DNA of 6,911 bases from Nanobdellota archaeon (lineage in GTDB: Archaea; Nanobdellota; Nanobdellia; Woesearchaeales; GW2011-AR9), in NCBI GenBank assembly GCA_030695685.1, contig JAUYPT010000034.1, positions 1 through 6,911 of the forward strand. The letters run 5' to 3'. Made by a program: the position numbers and the translations under genes. Of this stretch, positions 1-6,911 are shown one piece after another; within the stretch, counting starts at the first letter, position 1; the number at the start of each line of letters is the position of its first letter. The notes under the pieces are model-generated. The model did no database searches, was not told where the DNA came from, and worked only from the letters and a program-made list of their open reading frames with translations.

Positions 1-386
1 CTATTGCTCAAAAGCTAGGGCTTACAGAAAATGCTATTCGTTATCGGATACAGCGTTTAAAGGAGAAATGTTATCTGAAAGGGTATTCTATTAAACTCTC
101 TCCTTCTCATTTTGGAAAGAATATTCATGTCGTTTTTTCAATAAATGTCAAGCCTGATTCTTTAGCGGCATCGTTAAAGATGTTGTCAGGATTTAAGGAA
201 TTCACTAAAGTTTATCGCTGTTCCGGCGAATATTCTATTGTCTGTGTTGGTTTTTTTAACGATAATGAGCATCTGGTAGAATTTCTTAACACAAAACTTC
301 TCATCGAAGTGCCAATCACTGATTGGGCAGAACATATTGTTTTAAAATCTTATAAGAATGATGAATTTAATATTCATATGGTTTAA
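1..386 (+). CDS. Lrp/AsnC-family transcriptional regulator, 5' truncated by window edge
   Basis: The open frame enters from the left edge (first full codon at base 3) and ends at TAA 384-386, giving 127 visible residues. Residues 1-23 read as the second half of a winged helix-turn-helix: IAQKLGLTENAIRYRIQRLK, then EK. This is the recognition helix of Lrp/AsnC proteins, although the usual Gly after the helix is Cys here. Residues of about 36-120 fit the RAM (αβ-plait ligand-binding and oligomerisation) domain, including the SGEYSIVCVGFF strand that matches the family's G-[DE]-[YF]-D-type motif. Family members bind DNA as dimers or octamers and often respond to amino acids. The ligand and targets cannot be read from this fragment. 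A start at ATG 180 would cut off the DNA-binding domain and is wrong. The gene is AT-rich and no strong poly-T terminator follows it. The next gene has its own TATA box, so co-transcription is not required. Confidence 0.88.
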   Translation, partial: IAQKLGLTENAIRYRIQRLKEKCYLKGYSIKLSPSHFGKNIHVVFSINVKPDSLAASLKMLSGFKEFTKVYRCSGEYSIVCVGFFNDNEHLVEFLNTKLLIEVPITDWAEHIVLKSYKNDEFNIHMV

Positions 387-416
387 TTTTAGAGATTGTT
401 GCCGATATTCAAAAGA

Positions 417-429
417 TTTTTATATTTTA
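417..429 (+). promoter_or_regulatory. Archaeal TATA box for the membrane protein gene
   Basis: The run tttttatatttta has its TATA core centred at about 422-423. That is about 26 bases before the GTG at 449 and 29 before the ATG at 452, the normal distance from TATA box to transcription start in archaea. No Shine-Dalgarno sequence lies before the start. The mRNA is therefore predicted to be leaderless, beginning at or next to the start codon. Confidence 0.7.
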
Positions 430-448
430 AACTTGATACGATAGAATT

Positions 449-913
449 GTGATGAATAAAGAAAAGTTGATGACTGCCATCTTAAATATAACTCTATTAA
501 CAGGAATTATACTTTTAGTCAGCTATTTTTTTGTAACCCAAAAAAGGATAATAGGCCCAATTATGATTATGCTTGGAGTGATTTCTATTCTTCCTCTTAT
601 TTTATTTAAAATACCGATACGGATCTTAAAAGCAGAGATAATTTTTGGATTAATAGATAATGGAGTCCTAGCAATCTTTGCTTTGTCCGGTGCAGAACTG
701 TTTGGGATTTTAGGTGCAATAGTGGGCGGTTTAGTTGGAAATTCAATTACGGATGGTTTTGCAGGCATTTTTGAAGGTTACGAATGGCAGAAAATAAAAA
801 AATTAAAAATAAAAGACAAAAGAACTGCTCTAACGGTAGCAATTGGCAAGCTTAGCGGTTGTTTATTCGGTGGAGGAATTGTATTAACAATTGCTTGGTC
901 AATCTTAACCTAA
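449..913 (+). CDS. Small polytopic membrane protein, family not recognised
   Basis: This is a 154-residue protein that I cannot name. Hydrophobic segments are visible at about residues 10-30, 34-54, 64-106 (long enough for two passes with small-residue packing) and 127-152, suggesting four or five membrane passes. A basic loop at 114-125 (KIKKLKIKDKR) separates the last segment and is probably cytoplasmic. The centre is rich in Gly and Ala and carries charged or polar residues inside hydrophobic sequence: D70-N71, E83, N98, D102 and E109. This suggests a transport path or helix packing, but the function is unknown. The start is ambiguous because GTG (449) and ATG (452) are adjacent; the TATA spacing slightly favours 449, while ATG is the commoner initiator. 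It lies 62 bases after the Lrp-type regulator and 61 before topA, both gaps holding a TATA box, so it is probably its own transcription unit. Confidence 0.8.
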   Translation: MMNKEKLMTAILNITLLTGIILLVSYFFVTQKRIIGPIMIMLGVISILPLILFKIPIRILKAEIIFGLIDNGVLAIFALSGAELFGILGAIVGGLVGNSITDGFAGIFEGYEWQKIKKLKIKDKRTALTVAIGKLSGCLFGGGIVLTIAWSILT

Positions 914-943
914 ATTAAACGTGAACTCATCATAAACCAAACA

Positions 944-953
944 TTTTTATATC
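944..953 (+). promoter_or_regulatory. Archaeal TATA box for topA
   Basis: The sequence tttttatatc has its core centred at about 949, 26 bases before the topA ATG at 975. There is no Shine-Dalgarno match in the 20 bases before that ATG. The spacing predicts a leaderless topA mRNA. Confidence 0.7.
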
Positions 954-974
954 TTCTTTAAAAGTATTATTATC

Positions 975-3218
975 ATGGTCGAATTAATCATCACTGAAAA
1001 GCCCAGCTCTGCCCAGAAAATAGCCGAAGCGCTTGCAGACACCAAACCTGTCAAAAAGAAAAACAAAAACAGCTCCTATTACGAGTTAAAACATCACAAA
1101 AAATCGATTCTTGTCACCTCTGCGGTCGGCCACCTTTATGGTTTAGTGCAGGAGAAAAAAGGCGGCTGGACATATCCTATTTTTGACATTAAATGGGAAG
1201 CATCCAGCGAAGGCTCAGAAGAATTGAATTATATTCAGGATTACATTGATACCATTGAAATGCTTTCCAAAAAAGCAGATGAATTTACCATTGCCTGCGA
1301 TTACGATGTTGAAGGGGAAGTGATTGGATTAAATGTCGTTCGTTTTGCCTGCCATAAAAAAGATGCCAATCGGATGAAATTCTCGACGTTAACGAAAGAT
1401 GAGCTTGTGGAAGCCTATGAACACAAGCGCAAGCATCTTGACTGGGGTCAGGCGCACGCCGGTGAAACGCGGCATAAATTAGATTGGTTTTATGGCATTA
1501 ATCTTTCCCGCGCCTTAACCAGCTCGGTGAAAGCAGCCGGATCGTTTAAAGTGATGTCTGCCGGCAGAGTGCAGGGGCCAGCATTAAAATTATTGGTTGA
1601 TAGAGAACGTGACATTGAAAAATTCAAGCCGGAACCATTTTGGCTGATCCAGTTACTAGGAAAATACAAGAAAGATGCCATTGAAGCCTGGCATGAAAAA
1701 GATAAGATTTTTGACAAGAAAGAAGTAGAGCATATCCTGAAAAAAGTTAAAGCAGAAAAAGAAGCTTTAATAACGTCGATTACAAGAACAACACGGGAAC
1801 AGGCGCCGCCGTATCCATTTGACTTAACAACACTGCAATTAGAATCCTATAACCATCTTAAAATCACGCCGAAAGAAACGCTCGCCATTGCGCAGACGTT
1901 ATATCTTGCCGGTGTTACATCATATCCACGAACATCATCACAGCAGTTAGATCCTAAATTAGGATTTGTCAAAATTCTGAAAGATCTTTCCAAGCAATCA
2001 GACTATGCTGGATTCTGCCAGGAGTTGCTGCAGCTGAAAGAGCTAAAGCCAAACAACGGCAAAAAAACAGATCCGGCACACCCTGCTATTTATCCTACTG
2101 GTCATACACCGAAAACATTACGGCCGAGGGAACAGAAAGTGTATGATTTGATTGTCAAGCGTTTTCTGGCAACGTTTTCCACCGCTGCTATCCGTGAAAC
2201 AATGGAAGTGCTGCTTGACGTCAAGAAAGAAATCTTTACGATGCGGGGAACAAGAACAATCGAAGCGAACTGGCATCGATTTTACAAGCCCTATCTTAAT
2301 GTGGAAGATGTCACGCTGCCAAACATGAAAGAAGGGGAAATAGTAGCGATTACAGACATTACGAAGATTGACAAAGAAACGCAGCCGCCAAATCGATTTA
2401 ACCAATCTTCTATTATTAAAGAATTGGAGAAGCGAAATTTAGGGACAAAAGCGACCAGGGCTGACATTCTTGACCGCTTATTTAAGCGGGGATATATTGA
2501 AGGAGTGCAGATAAAAGTGACCAAATTAGGGGTGGAAACGATTGTCATTTTAGAAAAATACGCCCCGACGATTATCGATGAGAAATTAACTGCTGATTTT
2601 GAAGAAGATATGGATAAAATCAGGGAAGGCAAGGAAAAGCAGGAAAAAGTATTATCTAAAGCCGAGCACTTTTTGACAAAATTATTAACAGATTTCAAGA
2701 AAAAAGAAAAATCCATCGGTAAAGAAATTATCCAGTCGCTGCGGGAGACGCAGGACATTCAGAATTATGTCGGCATGTGCAAAACCTGCAATAAAGGAAA
2801 ATTAATGGTCCGGTTCGGCAAATTCGGCAAATTTATTGCTTGTGATAAATATCCTGAATGTAAAACAACATTTAAATTGCCACATGGTGGTTTAGTACGG
2901 GGAACTGACAAAGAATGCGACTCCTGCCATTATCCCAAGATTCAGGTTATTCAGAAAGGGAAACGACCAAGAGAGAACTGCATCAATCCACAATGTCCAG
3001 CAAAAATCAGCGTCGAAGGAAAACAGGAAATTAAAGATCTGCAGCATCATAAGATTGAAAAGAAATGCCCCAACTGTGGCAAAGATTTAGTGGTGCGGTC
3101 ATCTTTCTACGGTAAGTTTTTGGCGTGTCCTGGGTATCCCGACTGTAAATATACGGAGAGTTTAGACGGGCCGAAAAAGGGATATCCCAAAAAAGCAGCA
3201 GTGAAAAAGAAGAAGTAA
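975..3218 (+). CDS. topA: DNA topoisomerase I (type IA), archaeal type with three C4 zinc fingers
   Basis: This 747-residue type IA topoisomerase cuts one DNA strand through a 5'-phosphotyrosine link, passes the other strand and relaxes negative supercoils, with Mg2+ as cofactor. The N-terminal Toprim domain has E8 in TEKPS and the acidic motif DYDVEGE at 109-115 (D109, D111, E113). Family DNA-contact sequence follows (SAGRVQGPALKLLVDRE). The catalytic centre is GVTSYPRTSS with Y317 and R319. These positions are two less than E. coli TopA Y319/R321 and D111/D113/E115, so the core is full length and colinear. Three C-terminal C4 zinc fingers are visible: C602/C605/C623/C629, C648/C651/C669/C674 and C698/C701/C718/C724. 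A Lys-rich tail of about 16 residues closes the protein. No reverse gyrase helicase domain is present, so hyperthermophily is not indicated. The last 57 bases overlap the convergent nucleotidyltransferase gene. Composition is visibly more GC-rich than the flanking small genes. Confidence 0.97.
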   Translation: MVELIITEKPSSAQKIAEALADTKPVKKKNKNSSYYELKHHKKSILVTSAVGHLYGLVQEKKGGWTYPIFDIKWEASSEGSEELNYIQDYIDTIEMLSKKADEFTIACDYDVEGEVIGLNVVRFACHKKDANRMKFSTLTKDELVEAYEHKRKHLDWGQAHAGETRHKLDWFYGINLSRALTSSVKAAGSFKVMSAGRVQGPALKLLVDRERDIEKFKPEPFWLIQLLGKYKKDAIEAWHEKDKIFDKKEVEHILKKVKAEKEALITSITRTTREQAPPYPFDLTTLQLESYNHLKITPKETLAIAQTLYLAGVTSYPRTSSQQLDPKLGFVKILKDLSKQSDYAGFCQELLQLKELKPNNGKKTDPAHPAIYPTGHTPKTLRPREQKVYDLIVKRFLATFSTAAIRETMEVLLDVKKEIFTMRGTRTIEANWHRFYKPYLNVEDVTLPNMKEGEIVAITDITKIDKETQPPNRFNQSSIIKELEKRNLGTKATRADILDRLFKRGYIEGVQIKVTKLGVETIVILEKYAPTIIDEKLTADFEEDMDKIREGKEKQEKVLSKAEHFLTKLLTDFKKKEKSIGKEIIQSLRETQDIQNYVGMCKTCNKGKLMVRFGKFGKFIACDKYPECKTTFKLPHGGLVRGTDKECDSCHYPKIQVIQKGKRPRENCINPQCPAKISVEGKQEIKDLQHHKIEKKCPNCGKDLVVRSSFYGKFLACPGYPDCKYTESLDGPKKGYPKKAAVKKKK

Positions 3219-3974
3219 AATCCTGACAGAAGGCACATGCTCCAATACTTTTTCTAATTGATCTAAATATTCTTCGAGTTTTGAGATGAACTTTCTTTCT
3301 TCAGTTTTGCTTTTATGTAGATTTATTCTAAATTTAAAAGCATCATACAAAAGATGATTTTTGTCTTTAATAGATTCTGTTATTCCCTTAAACGAATGTT
3401 CTACTTTTTTTCCTGTAACATTCTGTTCCCATTCAACTAGCCAAAAAACCTCTTTAAGCAATGGTTGAAAATCAATCACTCCTTCCTGATATGCTTTGAT
3501 ATAACCATCTCTTATTTTATGAATCTCATCATGTAAGATTTGGTTTTTTGATCTAACTTTATACTCTTCTTGGTTTAACGGAATGCCATAAATTAATCTA
3601 CATTCTTTTAATCTCAACAGAAATAAATCCGGCTCTGCCCTTAAATCAGGAGTATAATTCCCTTGAGAAGAAAGTTTATTATTTTTAAATTCGGACAATG
3701 AAAGCGGCACAACACATACAGGTTCTATTTTTGGACTATTAACTCCAAAGATTGCGCGTTCATATTTATCTTCGGTTACAATCGGAACCATATCCACATC
3801 ACTGCTTTCTTTCATTTCTCTACGAGCAAAACTTCCTTTAACATAAATAGCAACTAAAGATTGATGCGGAACAGCATTAACAACTAAATCTCTTGCTTTG
3901 ATAACAGAATCTATTGCTTTTTTTTCTACACTTGTTGTATCTTTCCATTTCTCCCAAAAATCATAGTTGTTCAT
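3162..3974 (-). CDS. Nucleotidyltransferase-fold protein (Polβ/MNT type) with helical C-terminal domain
   Basis: This 270-residue protein carries the nucleotidyltransferase signature G47-S48 followed by D59-V60-D61 (GSFARREMKESSDVD). Members of this superfamily move an NMP group onto a protein, RNA or small molecule. The substrate is not evident. The third catalytic carboxylate is uncertain; E84 in KIEPVCVV lies where it would be expected. Residues of about 140-250 are predicted mostly helical and amphipathic, like the helical partners of MNT, kanamycin-type and other minimal nucleotidyltransferases. A HEPN-like fold is possible, but no canonical R-x4-6-H motif is seen. The frame stays open upstream to 4097. 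ATG 3974 is chosen because a TATA box lies about 25 bases before it and the downstream sequence begins the conserved-looking domain. The last 18 residues are hydrophobic and are encoded antisense to the end of topA. GC content is much lower than in topA. Confidence 0.85.
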   Translation of the reverse strand: MNNYDFWEKWKDTTSVEKKAIDSVIKARDLVVNAVPHQSLVAIYVKGSFARREMKESSDVDMVPIVTEDKYERAIFGVNSPKIEPVCVVPLSLSEFKNNKLSSQGNYTPDLRAEPDLFLLRLKECRLIYGIPLNQEEYKVRSKNQILHDEIHKIRDGYIKAYQEGVIDFQPLLKEVFWLVEWEQNVTGKKVEHSFKGITESIKDKNHLLYDAFKFRINLHKSKTEERKFISKLEEYLDQLEKVLEHVPSVRILLLLFHCCFFGISLFRPV

Positions 3975-3992
3975 GCTCCTAAAAATAGACAA

Positions 3993-4004
3993 TTTATATA
4001 TAAA
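3993..4004 (-). promoter_or_regulatory. TATA box for the nucleotidyltransferase gene (reads leftward)
   Basis: The palindrome tttatatataaa is centred near 3998.5, about 25 bases upstream of the minus-strand ATG at 3974, which predicts a leaderless mRNA. An aggag sequence also lies before that ATG on the minus strand, but with only one base of spacing, too close for normal Shine-Dalgarno use. Because the palindrome reads the same on both strands, direction is assigned from gene position. The stretch 4005-4100 between this box and the rightward promoter holds no gene or RNA I can recognise. Confidence 0.7.
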
Positions 4005-4103
4005 AGTTTGTGCATGCTTCTCTTTATGTGGGGGGTAACTATCGAATTCTGGATTATGCCTCACAGCTGAATATACGCAGATAAAGACTGAAAACAAGCA
4101 AAA

Positions 4104-4112
4104 TTTATAAAG
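4104..4112 (+). promoter_or_regulatory. Probable TATA box for the SecB-like gene
   Basis: The sequence tttataaag is centred at about 4108. This predicts transcription starting near 4132-4135 and a leader of about 25 bases carrying the Shine-Dalgarno site at 4145-4151. It is arranged divergently with the leftward box at 3993-4004. Confidence 0.55.
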
Positions 4113-4144
4113 AAGAAATAGGATTTGATTATTAATACTGATAA

Positions 4145-4151
4145 AAGGTGG
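4145..4151 (+). promoter_or_regulatory. Shine-Dalgarno site for the 4159 gene
   Basis: The sequence aaggtgg matches the GGAGGTGAT complement of archaeal 16S rRNA 3' ends in its AGGTG core and lies 7 bases before ATG 4159. It fixes that start and contrasts with the leaderless neighbours. Confidence 0.65.
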
Positions 4152-4158
4152 TTACCCT

Positions 4159-4617
4159 ATGACAATAGTTAAAATAAACTTACATAAAGTACATGCGGAA
4201 CGAAATGTTAATTCTAAAGGCGGTCAAGTAAAAATTAACAATAATGTCTCCATTAAAGATGTTGATGAAATGGATTTTGCTGCCGGCGGCAAAAAAGGAT
4301 TGAAATTCACCTTTGCCTTCAACTGCGAATATGCCCCTGATTTAGGAAAAATGGAAGTAGAAGGGCAGGTATTATACGTTGAAGAAGAGAAAAAGATCAA
4401 TGACATTAAAAAGCAATGGGACAAAGAAAAGAAGATTTCGTATGAAATCATGGCCCAGATTGTCAATGCTGCCCTGCATAAAGGAAATATTCAAGCTATC
4501 AAAATAAGTGATGATGTCAGCTTACCTAGTCCTCTGCCCTTGCCAAAGGTAAAAGCCGGGCCTAATTCTATTATTGAGAATGTGGATATGGCGAGAGAGT
4601 CGAAGCTGAAGAAGTAA
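4159..4617 (+). CDS. Small cytoplasmic protein, possible archaeal SecB-like chaperone
   Basis: This is a 152-residue soluble protein without signal peptide or membrane segment. Residues of about 23-36 (QVKINNNVSIKDVD) and 47-76 (alternating hydrophobic strands such as LKFTFAFNCEYAP and KMEVEGQVLYVEEE) look β-rich. They are followed by a charged helix (78-93), a second helix (94-108, ISYEIMAQIVNAALHKG) and a Pro-rich stretch, LPSPLPLPKV (122-131). The order of a curved β-sheet, then helices, then a Leu/Pro-rich strand near the C-terminus resembles the SecB export-chaperone fold. Archaeal SecB-like proteins have been described (from memory, MJ0357 of Methanocaldococcus). This assignment is by layout, not by a recognised signature. 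The tail 135-152 is polar and probably disordered. A good Shine-Dalgarno site fixes the start, and a strong poly-T stretch follows the stop. It is probably a single-gene unit, next to another protein-quality gene (Cdc48). Confidence 0.85.
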   Translation: MTIVKINLHKVHAERNVNSKGGQVKINNNVSIKDVDEMDFAAGGKKGLKFTFAFNCEYAPDLGKMEVEGQVLYVEEEKKINDIKKQWDKEKKISYEIMAQIVNAALHKGNIQAIKISDDVSLPSPLPLPKVKAGPNSIIENVDMARESKLKK

Positions 4618-4630
4618 AGTTTAATCTATC

Positions 4631-4651
4631 TATTTTTTTTCTTTTATTTTT
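4631..4651 (+). terminator. Poly-T transcription terminator after the SecB-like gene
   Basis: The non-template strand reads as nearly pure T: tatttttttt, then cttttattttt. It starts 14 bases after the TAA stop at 4615-4617. Archaeal RNA polymerase terminates at oligo-T runs without needing a hairpin, so this is the probable end of the 4159 gene transcript. Confidence 0.7.
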
Positions 4652-4664
4652 GTCAAAAATAAAA
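4642..4664. repeat. Perfect 10-bp AT-rich inverted repeat
   Basis: ttttattttt (4642-4651) and aaaaataaaa (4655-4664) are exact reverse complements around a 3-base centre, gtc. The repeat overlaps the poly-T terminator and ends 8 bases before the TATA box at 4673-4682. It could strengthen termination or serve as a symmetric protein-binding site upstream of the Cdc48 promoter. Simple AT richness may also explain it. Confidence 0.6.
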
Positions 4665-4672
4665 CCATAACA

Positions 4673-4682
4673 TTTATAAATA
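4673..4682 (+). promoter_or_regulatory. TATA box for the Cdc48 gene and its leader
   Basis: The sequence tttataaata, centred near 4677, is the best TATA match between 4618 and the Cdc48 start. Standard spacing places transcription start near 4702-4704, about 135 bases before ATG 4838. A weaker alternative, ttataata at 4761-4768, would give a shorter leader starting near 4790. It lies inside the paired region described below. Confidence 0.65.
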
Positions 4683-4702
4683 AAAAATCACAAATTGTAG
4701 CA

Positions 4703-6911
<2,209 letters not shown>

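Noticed and set aside
180..386. A separate 68-residue protein starting at ATG 180
   Set aside because: The same frame is open to the left edge and encodes the helix-turn-helix of an Lrp/AsnC protein, so this ATG is an internal methionine of the RAM domain.
523..768. An 81-residue minus-strand frame across the membrane protein gene
   Set aside because: It is Pro- and Ile-rich antisense of a hydrophobic gene. The plus-strand frame has a correctly placed TATA box and a plausible transmembrane pattern.
2118..2758. Two overlapping minus-strand open frames (95 and 155 residues) inside topA
   Set aside because: They are antisense shadows of intact topoisomerase sequence, with no promoter or ribosome-binding site and no family features.
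4015..4075. A tRNA-like fragment suggested by cgaattc and a run of six G in the divergent promoter region
   Set aside because: No acceptor stem partner, D arm or anticodon arm can be built on either strand.
3975..4097. A longer nucleotidyltransferase starting at the minus-strand ATG at 4097
   Set aside because: The extra 41 residues show no domain character, the region holds the TATA box at 3993-4004, and that box is spaced correctly for ATG 3974.

Overview
The window is archaeal. It carries a Cdc48/VAT-type double AAA+ ATPase, an archaeal-type topoisomerase IA with three C-terminal C4 zinc fingers, and an Lrp/AsnC regulator. TATA boxes sit about 25 bases upstream of start codons, and several genes look leaderless. 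Short, densely packed genes in an AT-rich genome, plus a SecB-like small protein, would fit a DPANN-type (for example Woesearchaeota-like) or euryarchaeal lineage. The exact phylum is inference and was not tested.

Layout: (1) 1-386, + strand, the 3' part of an Lrp/AsnC transcription regulator. (2) 449-913, + strand, a small unrecognised polytopic membrane protein with its own TATA box. (3) 975-3218, + strand, complete DNA topoisomerase I (type IA). (4) 3162-3974, - strand, a nucleotidyltransferase-fold protein that converges on topA and overlaps its last 57 bases. (5) 4159-4617, + strand, a small conserved-looking protein with SecB-like sequence layout, transcribed divergently from gene 4. 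(6) 4618-4837, a 220-base intergenic region with a poly-T terminator, an AT-rich perfect inverted repeat, a strong TATA box and an unusually long, structured 5' leader. (7) 4838-6911, + strand, the first 691 residues of a Cdc48-family ATPase that runs off the window end.

Nearly every gene has its own recognisable promoter, so this is a run of mostly single-gene transcription units, not an operon. The membrane protein, topA and the nucleotidyltransferase have TATA-to-start distances that predict leaderless mRNAs. The SecB-like gene has a short leader with a Shine-Dalgarno site. The Cdc48 gene has a roughly 135-base leader. topA (DNA topology), the SecB-like protein (possible chaperone) and Cdc48 (protein unfolding) are housekeeping or protein-quality functions. 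No metabolic pathway links the genes.

The most interesting unexplained signal is the Cdc48 leader. It holds a 10-bp perfect stem extended by a U6/A6 stem. It also holds a 7-base element (aataccc, 4765-4771) that can pair with either of two gggtatt copies, one near the predicted 5' end and one 10 bases before the start codon. That is the layout of a cis-acting RNA switch, though this is only a hypothesis from the sequence. The second oddity is the hydrophobic tail of the nucleotidyltransferase, which is encoded entirely antisense to the lysine-rich tail of topA.
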